Assembly: GCA_020355985.1 (NCBI GenBank)
Contig: CP070628.1
Span: forward strand, 1,213,960-1,228,115
Direction of reading: 5' to 3'
From: Nitrospirota bacterium
Lineage (GTDB): Bacteria > Nitrospirota > Nitrospiria > Nitrospirales > UBA8639
Length of the DNA stretch: 14,156 nt
In this document: positions 6,681 through 14,156 of the stretch, in pieces
Layout: every line of letters starts with the position of its first letter
Numbering within the stretch: position 1 is the stretch's first letter
Notes under the pieces: generated by a model
What the model was told of the DNA's origin: nothing
Databases searched by the model: none
The model's input: the letters and a program-made list of their open reading frames with translations, nothing else
Translations under genes and position numbers: made by a program

Positions 6681-7576
6681 AACGCGTATGGTATTTTCTC
6701 AGAGAAGCGTTTATGAGTCTCCGGACACATCGAGCCAGCACGTTGATTGGCATCATCACCACAGCTTTCACTCTCACCAGCTTCGGAACATTTCTACTTC
6801 TTTATCACAATGTGCACAATTTGATCGGACAAGTCCAACATAACATTCAAATCATTGTCTATCCCGACGATGCCATCGAACCCCACATGCTTCAGGAACT
6901 AAAAAAATCCATTCAAGCCGACGTAGCGATCGACTCCCTCACCTTGGTGTCCAAAACAGATGCCTTGAAGGACTTTAAACACCAATTTCCAGATGAAGCC
7001 TATCTGTTGGATGGGTTAGGAAAAAACCCGTTTCCTGCCTCACTCATTCTGAATTTGGCTGAAACAATCCCTTCCACTGATGCGATATCCAAACTTGTCA
7101 ATCGCCTCCGACAGAACCCCAATGTCGAGCGAGTCCGGTATAATCGAGATTGGATCGAACGTTTGACTCTCGTCATCACCTATATGAAAATTGGGGCATT
7201 GATCGTTGGCGGAGTCTTAGCCTTGGCCTCTATCACTATTATCGCCAACACCGTGCAGCTCGCCTTTTACACCCGTCAAGAAGAAATTGAAATCTTGCGG
7301 TTAATTGGAGGAACCAATCTCTTCATCAGTATCCCCTATCTGATTGAAGGCGCTATTATTGGAGGTCTAGGAGGAGGGATCGCGTTAGGCTTCCTGCGTG
7401 CAGGATTCGAATTTTTCAAACATAAAACACATATGCTAAATGTGATTGGAGGATTTTCTTCTGTGTTTGAATTTTTCCCATTTTCTCTCTCCCTTCTCAT
7501 CATTCTCGGGGGAATCATATTAGGATGCTTAGGAACCTTCACCAGTATGTACGGATGGATGCGATTTCGATTATGA
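6677..7576 (+). CDS. ftsX: cell-division permease-like protein FtsX
   Basis: FtsX is the inner-membrane partner of FtsE. It transmits ATPase movement to a periplasmic activator such as EnvC and does not itself transport. The 299-residue protein has the family's four-helix plan: a cytoplasmic N-terminus (KRVWYFLREAFMSLRTHR), TM1 at about 21-45, an extracytoplasmic domain at about 50-165, then TM2 near 172-195, TM3 near 213-240 and TM4 near 265-290. The conserved loop YTRQEEIEILRLIGGT precedes TM3. The start is GTG at 6677, overlapping the ftsE stop as GTGA, with AAGGAG at 6664-6669. It overlaps the next gene by 4 nt if that starts at 7573. Confidence 0.95.
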   Translation: MKRVWYFLREAFMSLRTHRASTLIGIITTAFTLTSFGTFLLLYHNVHNLIGQVQHNIQIIVYPDDAIEPHMLQELKKSIQADVAIDSLTLVSKTDALKDFKHQFPDEAYLLDGLGKNPFPASLILNLAETIPSTDAISKLVNRLRQNPNVERVRYNRDWIERLTLVITYMKIGALIVGGVLALASITIIANTVQLAFYTRQEEIEILRLIGGTNLFISIPYLIEGAIIGGLGGGIALGFLRAGFEFFKHKTHMLNVIGGFSSVFEFFPFSLSLLIILGGIILGCLGTFTSMYGWMRFRL

Positions 7577-8769
7577 CCGGCTTGCGAAAAATCCTCATGA
7601 CGGCCCAGTGGCTTCCTATACTGAGTCTAATATTCACCGTCCAGCTGGGATTTGGTGCTGAACCCTCTACTATCAAAGACGAAATGTCGCAGGAACGCGT
7701 ACGTCTGGAACAATTAAAGAAGAAAATCGCCGAAACCAAAAAAAAAGCCACCCAAGCCAAAAAAAAGCATGGATCCGTTCTAAAAAATATTGAGCAACTT
7801 GATAAGCAGCTCTACCGCAAAAAGAAGGAACGCACCCGCATTGACGCGCAAATTAAGGAGAAAGACCAGGAATTAGCCAATCTCAGCAGCAACATTGTGG
7901 ATCTTGAGAGAAACGTTCAGACTCATAGGGATGCCGTCACTGCCCGACTTCGGTTATTATATATGGAGGGACGCATAGGTTACCTCAAAACACTATTTAG
8001 AGCAGAATCATTCGCTGAAGCCACCAATCGTATGGATTATATCGGTTGGATCGCTCAACAAGAACATACACTTGTCCGAGAATTTCAAGAAGATCTGACT
8101 GAGCTTCAACTTCTTAGGGATCAACAAGCTCATGCTCGCGAGACCTTGCTTGCCTTACAAGGGGAAACCCATAATACCATCAAAGAAATTTCCGGGCTGA
8201 AACGAAAGAAACGCACGGTGCTCGTCAGTCTCTCTAAAGAAAAGAATACGCATGAACGCACAGTGGAAGATCTCAAACGATCGGCAGAACAAGTCGACAG
8301 CCTTCTCAAGGCCTTAGACCAACGATTTCGATTAGCCCAGTCCAAATTACGAACAAAGCCGGGCAAACTCCCTTCTCTTGGCTCTTTCCTATGGCCAGCA
8401 AAAGGGAAGGTCGTGTCGTTTTTTGGGCGGCAAAAGCATCCAACGTTTGACACTTATGTCAACAAAAAGGGCATTGAAATTAAAGCACGGGAAGGGAGCC
8501 CCATCCGTTCGATCTCGGCTGGCAAGGTCGTGTATGCGGATTGGCTGAAAGGCTATGGATTGGTCGTCATCGTGGACCATACTAATGGATTTTATTCACT
8601 CTACGCACATGCCTCAAAACTGTTAGTGACTGAGGGCAATGGGGTGACCATGGGGCAAATGATCGGGCATACTGGTGAAACGGGTGTGACCGAGGACGAT
8701 ACTCTGTATTTTGAATTACGAAAAGGCACTACGCCTATCGATCCACTCAAATGGCTGGCGAAGCGATAA
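7573..8769 (+). CDS. EnvC-like amidase activator: signal peptide, coiled coil, degenerate LytM (M23) domain
   Basis: In E. coli, EnvC is recruited by FtsEX and switches on periplasmic amidases that split septal peptidoglycan. From ATG 7573 (4-nt overlap with ftsX) the protein has 398 residues. Residues 1-29 are a signal peptide ending GFGA, and Lys/Glu-rich coiled coils run from about 33 to 265. A LytM/M23 domain covers about 268-398, including WPAKGKVVSFFG, SAGKVVYADWLKGYGLVV and YSLYAHAS. All four usual zinc-ligand positions are lost: the HxxxD motif reads KKGIE (Lys298, Glu302) and the HxH motif reads TLY (Thr377, Tyr379). E. coli EnvC is degenerate at the same sites, so this should be an activator and not an enzyme. 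An ATG at 7525 is possible, but it would put 16 extra residues before the signal peptide. Confidence 0.9.
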   Translation: MTGLRKILMTAQWLPILSLIFTVQLGFGAEPSTIKDEMSQERVRLEQLKKKIAETKKKATQAKKKHGSVLKNIEQLDKQLYRKKKERTRIDAQIKEKDQELANLSSNIVDLERNVQTHRDAVTARLRLLYMEGRIGYLKTLFRAESFAEATNRMDYIGWIAQQEHTLVREFQEDLTELQLLRDQQAHARETLLALQGETHNTIKEISGLKRKKRTVLVSLSKEKNTHERTVEDLKRSAEQVDSLLKALDQRFRLAQSKLRTKPGKLPSLGSFLWPAKGKVVSFFGRQKHPTFDTYVNKKGIEIKAREGSPIRSISAGKVVYADWLKGYGLVVIVDHTNGFYSLYAHASKLLVTEGNGVTMGQMIGHTGETGVTEDDTLYFELRKGTTPIDPLKWLAKR

Positions 8770-8795
8770 TCGATTAACTGAAAGAAGGAACACAT

Positions 8796-10115
8796 ATGGC
8801 CAAAGAACGAGTTTCGACTATCCTGATTTCTGGTCTCACATTGACCGCCATCCTCTTTGTCGGAATTTTCATCGGGAAAGGAGGCGACCGGCCAGGATAT
8901 GCCAGTGAATCGTATGAAGAATTACAGGTGTTTGCTGAAGTACTCTCTCAAGTCAAAAAACATTATGTCGAGGAAACCAAAACTAAGGATTTGGTGCAAG
9001 GCGCCCTGCGAGGCATGTTGGCCGGTCTTGATCCCCATTCCTCCTTTATGACCACGGATATGTTTAAGGAAATGCAGGTGGAAACCAGAGGAGAATTTGG
9101 GGGACTCGGCATCCAAATTGGCATTAAGGATCACCGACTCACAGTGATTGCCCCCATTGAAGATACGCCCGCCTTTGCCGCTGGCATTCAGTCGGGAGAC
9201 ACCATTATCAAAGTCGATGAGACCCCAACCAAGGATTTAACTTTGATGGAAGCCGTTCAGCATATGCGGGGTCCACGAGGGACATCCGTGAAATTGACGG
9301 TCATCCGTGAAGGTCTAGAAGAACCCTTAGTCTTCACCATTACCCGGGATATCATCAAAATTCAAAGTGTGCGGTCGAAACTCTTGGAAGGAAATGTCGG
9401 CTATGTGCGACTCAGTCAATTTCAGGAAGCTTCGGCTGAAGATTTAACCAAAGAATTAGAAAATTTTTCCGAGAAAAATCTTCAAGGCTTGATCCTAGAT
9501 CTACGGAACAATCCTGGTGGCTTGCTAACCGCCGCCGTCGGAGTCTCCGAACAATTTTTGGAAGCTGGCCGCTTGGTTGTCTCGATTCAAGGTCGTAATG
9601 AAAAAAAGATTGAATACCGAGCTGGCGCCAACAGCAAACTTTATCAATATCCCATGATCGTGCTCATTAACCATGGCTCTGCCAGTGCATCAGAAATCGT
9701 GGCCGCCGCCATGCAAGACTGGGGAAAAGCCGTCGTCATCGGCACTACCAGTTTTGGAAAAGGTTCCGTACAAACCATCCTCCCACTTTCTGACGGCTCA
9801 GGGCTGCGCCTCACGACAGCCAAATATTATACGCCAAAAGATAAATCGATCCATTCCATTGGGGTTCAACCGGACATCATCATTGATCCTAAGGCAATCC
9901 AAGCGGCCAATAAAGATACGGCTGAAGGGAAAAAAGGTGAGAAGGGATCCAACTCGACCACAGCAAAAACCTCGAAAGACGAGCCAAAGGAACCCGCGAC
10001 TCCGGCAGACCCTAATACACCTCAACCAGTCCCACCGGAAGACGTGCAATTACTTAAGGCTGTGGAAATGTTGAAATCCTGGAAAGTGTTCAAGAAACTT
10101 CAACCGGCAGCTTGA
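8796..10115 (+). CDS. C-terminal processing peptidase, S41 family
   Basis: This is a periplasmic serine protease of the CtpA/Prc type, with a Ser-Lys dyad, that trims or degrades proteins from their C-termini. In several bacteria such enzymes control cell-wall hydrolases. The 439 residues show an N-terminal anchor or uncleaved signal at about 8-27 and a helical region. DPHSSFMT (79-86) and a PDZ domain at about 95-185 follow (GEFGGLGIQIG, AGIQSGDTIIKVD). The catalytic core has LILDLRNNPGGLL (232-244), Ser297 in GSASASE (294-300) and Lys322 in FGKGSVQ (320-326), with the expected 25-residue spacing. After about 365 comes a Lys/Pro-rich low-complexity linker and a short helix. The ATG has AAGAAGGA just upstream, 26 nt after the EnvC-like gene, suggesting a shared transcript. 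Confidence 0.95.
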   Translation: MAKERVSTILISGLTLTAILFVGIFIGKGGDRPGYASESYEELQVFAEVLSQVKKHYVEETKTKDLVQGALRGMLAGLDPHSSFMTTDMFKEMQVETRGEFGGLGIQIGIKDHRLTVIAPIEDTPAFAAGIQSGDTIIKVDETPTKDLTLMEAVQHMRGPRGTSVKLTVIREGLEEPLVFTITRDIIKIQSVRSKLLEGNVGYVRLSQFQEASAEDLTKELENFSEKNLQGLILDLRNNPGGLLTAAVGVSEQFLEAGRLVVSIQGRNEKKIEYRAGANSKLYQYPMIVLINHGSASASEIVAAAMQDWGKAVVIGTTSFGKGSVQTILPLSDGSGLRLTTAKYYTPKDKSIHSIGVQPDIIIDPKAIQAANKDTAEGKKGEKGSNSTTAKTSKDEPKEPATPADPNTPQPVPPEDVQLLKAVEMLKSWKVFKKLQPAA

Positions 10116-10152
10116 CCAGAGAGAAGAGAAAATGAAAATGTTCGAAGTCGAG

Positions 10153-10185
10153 AAGCAGAAAGATTGAACTCTCTTGCTTTTTCCT
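10153..10185 (+). terminator. weak candidate terminator after the S41 peptidase gene
   Basis: AAGCA at 10153-10157 pairs with TGCTT at 10175-10179 (extendable by GA/TC with a bulge), and a T/C-rich run (TTTTTCC) follows. It lies between convergent genes. The stem is short and the call tentative. Confidence 0.3.
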
Positions 10186-10204
10186 TTTCACAAATTATTT
10201 CTCG

Positions 10205-10441
10205 CTAGAGTTTGAGTACAATTGCCGTATTCGTTTTCGTAATCCCATCCACTCCGCGAATACGGGCCATGACTAAGTCATTCAATTCCTCTAACGTTTC
10301 CGCTTCAACCTGCGCAATCAAATCATGAGGACCCGTCACAGGGCAAACAGCTTTCACCCCTTGAATCCGCGTCAACGTCTTATAGGCACTTTTAGTATGA
10401 TTGCCCGTCGTATCAATTAGCACAAATGCCGAGATAGCCAT
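10205..10441 (-). CDS. stand-alone Lrp/AsnC ligand-binding (RAM) domain protein
   Basis: The 78-residue protein is a complete RAM (AsnC_trans_reg) domain: AISAFVLIDTT, then a helix (KSAYKTLTRIQGV), then KAVCPVTGPHDLIAQVEAETLEELNDLV, and a last strand ending TNTAIVLKL. In full Lrp/AsnC regulators this domain binds amino acids and mediates oligomerisation. The DNA-binding helix-turn-helix that would precede it is absent, and nothing upstream in frame encodes one. Stand-alone RAM proteins are known in bacteria and archaea and may modulate partners or bind small molecules. The ATG at 10441 has GGGAGGA about 12 nt upstream on the minus strand. The gene follows the helix-hairpin-helix gene by 117 nt, an interval that contains repeated TTCCAT motifs. 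Confidence 0.88.
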   Translation of the reverse strand: MAISAFVLIDTTGNHTKSAYKTLTRIQGVKAVCPVTGPHDLIAQVEAETLEELNDLVMARIRGVDGITKTNTAIVLKL

Positions 10442-10486
10442 ACGATATTGAATCCTCCCAATAAAAGGTCTGTGCGCTATTAGCTG

Positions 10487-10531
10487 ATTCCATGCTCATT
10501 CTTATCAGAACATTCAATTCCATGATGGAAT
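10487..10531. promoter_or_regulatory. repeated ATTCCATG with a 15-nt perfect dyad, possible operator
   Basis: ATTCCATG occurs at 10487-10494 and again at 10517-10524, exactly 30 nt apart (about three helical turns). The second copy is half of a perfect inverted repeat, ATTCCAT-G-ATGGAAT (10517-10531). The site lies upstream of the minus-strand RAM gene. Related half-sites lie before the helix-hairpin-helix gene. Confidence 0.35.
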
Positions 10532-10558
10532 AATTGCTTTGCCATACGTTCCGTTCTC

Positions 10559-11035
10559 TCATGATGATTTATGACAAACCTCTCGTTTATTCCGAATCGC
10601 TTTCAGAATCTCTTCACTTCGTGCGCCTAAGCCTGGAAGCGTCTGCAGAAGATGCGATTGCGCCAGCGCTTCCAAATCATCCCATGTGGTCATGCCCAAT
10701 CGAAAAAACAAGTCGTGAACGATCGGTTCTGAAAAACCAGGGAGAATGAGCCACTCGCGAACCGCATCGGGAAGGGGCGTTTTGAGTTCTTCATAGGCTC
10801 GAATGCGGCCCGTTGAAAGAAACTCCTGAATTTTATTTTCTAACTCCTTGCCAATACCAGGGATTGTCCGCAGTTCCCCACGTTCAGCCACATGCCCAAC
10901 CGCCTCTGGGAGATGCCGAAGGGAATCGGCTGCTCGATGATAGGCTTTCACTTTATAAGGATTTTCAGCGCGTGATGCCAACAACCCGGCCATGGAAGCA
11001 AACAAAGCGGCTAATTCCTGGTTGGCGTTATTCAT
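10559..11035 (-). CDS. stand-alone helix-hairpin-helix protein resembling the N-terminus of DNA polymerase X
   Basis: The 158 residues match the order of the DNA-binding front end of family X polymerases. First comes an 8-kDa-type domain (ELAALFASMAGLLASRAENP then YKVKAYHRAADSLRHLP). Helix-hairpin-helix turns follow: IPGIGKELENKI (58-69), LPGFSEP (98-104) and LPGLGARSEEIL (133-144). The LGMTTWDDLEALAQ segment matches the LGI-xx-leeLe region of PolX. In bacterial PolX a nucleotidyltransferase palm and a PHP exonuclease domain follow, but here the protein stops after about 150 residues and the next 117 nt encode no remnant. It can be expected to bind DNA ends or gaps, but not to synthesise DNA. 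The second hairpin reads GFS where a G-x-G is usual. No Shine-Dalgarno precedes the ATG at 11035. Confidence 0.85.
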   Translation of the reverse strand: MNNANQELAALFASMAGLLASRAENPYKVKAYHRAADSLRHLPEAVGHVAERGELRTIPGIGKELENKIQEFLSTGRIRAYEELKTPLPDAVREWLILPGFSEPIVHDLFFRLGMTTWDDLEALAQSHLLQTLPGLGARSEEILKAIRNKREVCHKSS

Positions 11036-11083
11036 AATAAACGCAGGAGGCTCGTGTTAAAAAGAGGACAAGAAATGCAGGCT

Positions 11084-11111
11084 TTCCATATATTGTATTC
11101 CATATTATGGA
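11084..11111. promoter_or_regulatory. TTCCATAT direct repeat and TCCATA-T-TATGGA dyad, possible operator
   Basis: TTCCATAT occurs at 11084-11091 and 11098-11105, 14 nt apart. The second copy forms a 13-nt perfect palindrome (11099-11111). The dyad covers the candidate -10 element of the minus-strand helix-hairpin-helix gene. Half-sites resemble those at 10487-10531. Confidence 0.35.
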
Positions 11112-11129
11112 GACAAAACTAGTTGCCAA
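11102..11129 (-). promoter_or_regulatory. candidate promoter of the helix-hairpin-helix gene
   Basis: Read on the minus strand, TTGGCA (plus-strand 11124-11129, 5 of 6) is followed after 16 nt by TAATAT (11102-11107, 4 of 6). A start near 11095 would leave a leader of about 60 nt. The -10 sits within the dyad at 11099-11111. Confidence 0.33.
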
Positions 11130-11186
11130 CCAAAAGTCTTTCGCACCTTGCCCACAGAGACTTCATGCTCACAAGAGGCGGTTTTA

Positions 11187-11216
11187 TTGACAAGAATTTC
11201 GAGAGTCCCGTAGGAT
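11187..11216 (+). promoter_or_regulatory. candidate promoter of the thiSGE operon
   Basis: A perfect TTGACA (11187-11192) and TAGGAT (11211-11216, 4 of 6) are 18 nt apart, giving a leader of about 40 nt before thiS. That is too short for a TPP riboswitch, and no THI-box motifs are visible between 11036 and 11265. AAAAGG at 11242-11247 can pair either with CCTTTT at 11235-11240 or, in part, with ACCT at 11252-11255. Confidence 0.45.
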
Positions 11217-11265
11217 GACATTCAATGATTTTCTCCTTTTCAAAAGGTAAAACCTCTCATTAACC

Positions 11266-11508
11266 ATGCGAATTATCGTCAATGGAGAATCTCAAGAGCG
11301 GGACTACCCGCTGACCGTGACCAACCTTCTTGAGTCATTAGATCTCCGTTCCGAACGCGTCGCGGTGGAAGTCAATCTCAAAATTCTTGATCGTTCGGAC
11401 TTTAAAACCCGGAATCTTGAAGAAGGCGATAAGATTGAGATCTTAAGTTTTATCGGCGGGGGCTCTCAGCAATCAAAACACAGACGAGGTAGAACAAGAT
11501 ATGAGTGA
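11266..11508 (+). CDS. thiS: sulfur carrier protein ThiS with a 14-residue extension past the Gly-Gly terminus
   Basis: ThiS is the ubiquitin-like sulfur carrier for thiamine thiazole synthesis. Its C-terminal Gly is adenylated by ThiF and becomes a thiocarboxylate that ThiG uses. The 80-residue product has the ThiS pattern: [30 protein letters not shown], and [15 protein letters not shown] ending at residue 66. Normally the chain ends right there. Here it continues [14 protein letters not shown] to a TGA at 11506-11508, overlapping the thiG start by 8 nt. The carrier therefore cannot be charged unless the tail is removed, the reading frame is changed, or the sequence has an error. The frame of thiG is also open across the extension. 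The family assignment is firm, but the native form of the terminus is uncertain. No strong ribosome site is seen. Confidence 0.9.
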   Translation: MRIIVNGESQERDYPLTVTNLLESLDLRSERVAVEVNLKILDRSDFKTRNLEEGDKIEILSFIGGGSQQSKHRRGRTRYE

Positions 11509-12286
11509 CCATCCTGCACACGACCCGTTAATCATCGCCGGGCGTGAATTCCGTTCTCGCCTCTGGGTTGGAACCGGAAAGTATAAAAACTTCGAAGAAA
11601 CACGACAAGCCATTGAAGCCTCGGGGGCCGATGTGGTCACTGTCGCCGTTCGCCGAGTCAATATTACGGATAAGAATTCAGAAAATTTACTGGACTATAT
11701 CGACCCAAAGAAATACACCATCCTCCCCAATACTGCAGGTTGTTATACCGTCGAGGATGCCGTGCGTTATTCTCGGCTGGCCCGCGCAGCAGGTGTCTCG
11801 GACTTAGTAAAACTGGAAGTAATCGGTGATGAACACACGTTGTTTCCGGATACCGCCGGTCTCATTGAAGCGGCAAAAATTCTGCTTGCGGAAGGTTTCA
11901 TCGTCCTCCCCTATACCAACGACGACCCCATTGTTGCCAAAAAATTGATGGACATTGGATGCCCAGCTGTCATGCCTTTGGCTGCTCCTATAGGTTCGGG
12001 ATTAGGAATCCGCAATCCTTACAACTTGAAAATCATCATGGAAACCGTGAAAGTACCCGTCATTGTGGATGCAGGCGTTGGTACCGCCTCTGATGCAGCT
12101 TTAGCCATGGAATATGGCGCTGACGCCGTTCTCATGAATACCGCCATCGCCGGAGCCAAAGACCCTCTTATGATGGCTACGGCCATGCGATATGCTGTTG
12201 ACGCCGGACGTTTAGCCTACAAAGCAGGGAGAATTCCGCGTAAACTGTATGCCACCGCCAGCAGCCCGATCGAAGGCATGCTGTAA
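11501..12286 (+). CDS. thiG: thiazole synthase ThiG
   Basis: ThiG condenses 1-deoxy-D-xylulose 5-phosphate, a glycine-derived imine and ThiS thiocarboxylate sulfur into the thiazole phosphate of thiamine. The 261-residue TIM-barrel protein shows [16 protein letters not shown] (18-33), the VTVAVRR strand (47-52), [14 protein letters not shown] (77-90), and Lys104 in LVKLEVIGD as the Schiff-base lysine. The glycine-rich phosphate site ([20 protein letters not shown] and VLMNTAIA) follows. Length is normal. Its ATG lies inside the tail of thiS (8-nt overlap), so the pair is translationally coupled; GAGG at 11485-11488 is the only ribosome-site candidate. The frame stays open upstream of the ATG through the end of thiS. 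Confidence 0.97.
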   Translation: MSDHPAHDPLIIAGREFRSRLWVGTGKYKNFEETRQAIEASGADVVTVAVRRVNITDKNSENLLDYIDPKKYTILPNTAGCYTVEDAVRYSRLARAAGVSDLVKLEVIGDEHTLFPDTAGLIEAAKILLAEGFIVLPYTNDDPIVAKKLMDIGCPAVMPLAAPIGSGLGIRNPYNLKIIMETVKVPVIVDAGVGTASDAALAMEYGADAVLMNTAIAGAKDPLMMATAMRYAVDAGRLAYKAGRIPRKLYATASSPIEGML

Positions 12287-12297
12287 AGAACCTGGGA

Positions 12298-12924
12298 ATG
12301 GTTTCCCAACCCCTTCCCCGACTATATCTTCTTAGCGATCGTCACCAAACGCATCAACGCCCTCTTACATCGGTCTTACGTCAGGCACTCGAGGCCGGAG
12401 TACGCATGGTCCAAATTCGTGAAAAAGATTTAGATACTCCAGAGCTGATCAACCTGACTCAGCAGCTCATTCCGGTCATCAAGCAACACTTCGGCAAGGT
12501 GTTATTGAATGATCGAATCGATCTCACGTTAGCCCTCAATGCAGATGGCGTTCATCTTCGTTCAGACAGCTTACCTCTCCCTCTTGCTCGCCGTTTATTG
12601 GGAAGTGAAAAACTAATAGGGATCTCTACTCATTCCGTCCAAGAAGTCCAATATGCAGAAAACGAAGGTGCTGATTTTGTCGTGCTGGGTCCGATTTTTG
12701 ATACACCTTCAAAGCAAATCTATGGACATCCCTTAGGTCTCCAGACTTTGGAAGCGGCCTGTCGAGTGAGTCATCTGCCTATCTTTGCTATCGGCGGCAT
12801 CAATCCGATTCATGTTCCTTCGGTTCTATCATCTGGGGCTTACGGAATCGCCGTCATCTCAGCAATTCTTCAAACGCCCAATATTATTGACAGCACCCAT
12901 AAATTTCTTTCACAGCTTCCATAA
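12298..12924 (+). CDS. thiE: thiamine-phosphate synthase (ThiE family)
   Basis: ThiE joins the pyrimidine pyrophosphate and thiazole phosphate to give thiamine phosphate. The 208-residue protein is a TIM barrel with the active-site series QIREKD (39-44, Arg41/Lys43), LLNDRID (69-75, Asn71/Asp72), NADGVHLRSD (81-90), IGISTHS (107-113), GPIFDTPSK (131-139) and FAIGGI with GIAVISAI near the end. The diphosphate- and metal-binding residues of ThiE are kept, which favours ThiE over its relative TenI (thiazole tautomerase). VHLRSD replaces the common VHLGQxD. It starts 11 nt after thiG without a clear Shine-Dalgarno, as the third gene of thiSGE. thiC, thiD and thiF are not in the window. Confidence 0.92.
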   Translation: MVSQPLPRLYLLSDRHQTHQRPLTSVLRQALEAGVRMVQIREKDLDTPELINLTQQLIPVIKQHFGKVLLNDRIDLTLALNADGVHLRSDSLPLPLARRLLGSEKLIGISTHSVQEVQYAENEGADFVVLGPIFDTPSKQIYGHPLGLQTLEAACRVSHLPIFAIGGINPIHVPSVLSSGAYGIAVISAILQTPNIIDSTHKFLSQLP

Positions 12925-12966
12925 TTTGTCAATACAACTCCCACATATCCCACACCGCCCTTTTGG

Positions 12967-12996
12967 TTGACCCTATTTTTTTTTGAGTGGTAGACT
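12967..12996 (+). promoter_or_regulatory. candidate promoter of the proteasomal ATPase gene
   Basis: TTGACC (12967-12972, 5 of 6) and TAGACT (12991-12996, 4 of 6) are 18 nt apart. A second pair, TTGAGT at 12983-12988 and TATCTT at 13006-13011, is about as good. Both lie in the 192-nt gap after thiE and support separate transcription of the downstream gene. Confidence 0.3.
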
Positions 12997-13098
12997 TGGA
13001 GTAGTTATCTTGCTGAATTCCTGTTCACAGCGCTAACACCTCTCAATGCGGGATCTCCCTCAAAGGGGTTATTGCCTTCATCATTGGGGGAGCGGTAG

Positions 13099-14156
<1,058 letters not shown>

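Noticed and set aside
7525..7572. Earlier ATG for the EnvC-like protein
   Set aside because: It would overlap ftsX by 52 nt and place 16 polar residues ahead of a good signal peptide; the 4-nt ATGA overlap at 7573 fits better.
10559..11035. Full DNA polymerase X pseudogene
   Set aside because: The frame ends cleanly and the downstream 117 nt show no palm or PHP remnant, so it is described as a stand-alone protein and not a broken gene.
11045..11119. AGGAGG followed by a GTG and 22 codons on the plus strand
   Set aside because: The ribosome-site-like sequence is good, but the frame ends after about 22 codons in a promoter region and has no recognisable content.
11036..11265. TPP riboswitch before thiS
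   Set aside because: The conserved CUGAGA and GAACCUG-type THI-box segments are not visible, and the leader from the candidate promoter is only about 40 nt.

Overview
The window looks like chromosomal DNA of a Gram-negative-type bacterium of moderate GC, most plausibly of the phylum Nitrospirota (Nitrospira-like). The reasoning is indirect. A Mpa/ARC-type proteasomal ATPase is present together with Gram-negative-style envelope genes (a DUF748/AsmA-like protein and an ftsEX-envC-ctp cluster). Outside Actinobacteria, bacterial proteasomes are best known from Nitrospira/Leptospirillum and a few other Gram-negative phyla. No rRNA, tRNA, CRISPR array, transposase or phage gene was seen, so this is core genome with a few unusual spots.

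Layout: (1) positions 1-675, minus strand, the N-terminal part of a membrane-anchored DUF748 protein. (2) 676-1223, a non-coding divergent region. (3) 1224-5889, plus strand, a translation and secretion operon: ffh, rpsP, rimM, trmD, rplS, rnhB, yraN. It follows the widespread bacterial order, but the khpA gene often found between rpsP and rimM is missing. (4) 6012-10115, plus strand, a cell-wall/division cluster: ftsE, ftsX, an EnvC-like amidase activator with a metal-free LytM domain, and a C-terminal processing protease. ftsE/ftsX and ftsX/envC are coupled by 4-nt overlaps. (5) 10205-11035, minus strand, two small genes: a stand-alone Lrp/AsnC ligand-binding (RAM) domain and a stand-alone copy of the DNA-binding N-terminus of family X DNA polymerases. 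(6) 11266-12924, plus strand, thiamine genes thiS, thiG and thiE behind a TTGACA promoter. I see no TPP riboswitch. (7) 13117 to the end, plus strand, the first 346 codons of the proteasomal ATPase, cut by the window edge.

How the genes work together: block 3 makes ribosome, tRNA-modification and membrane-targeting components. Block 4 couples cytoplasmic ATP hydrolysis by FtsE, through the FtsX membrane protein, to periplasmic activation of peptidoglycan amidases during septum splitting. Block 6 makes the thiazole half of thiamine and joins it to the pyrimidine. Block 7 is the unfoldase of a proteasome whose other parts should lie beyond the right edge.

The most interesting points are: a ThiS whose essential C-terminal glycines are buried under a 14-residue tail, with the thiG frame open across the same stretch so that a +1 shift at a G5 run would fuse ThiS to ThiG; the start of a Gram-negative proteasome locus; the orphan PolX-type DNA-binding protein; a cluster of TTCCAT half-sites and dyads in front of both minus-strand genes; and altered GTPase motifs in Ffh.
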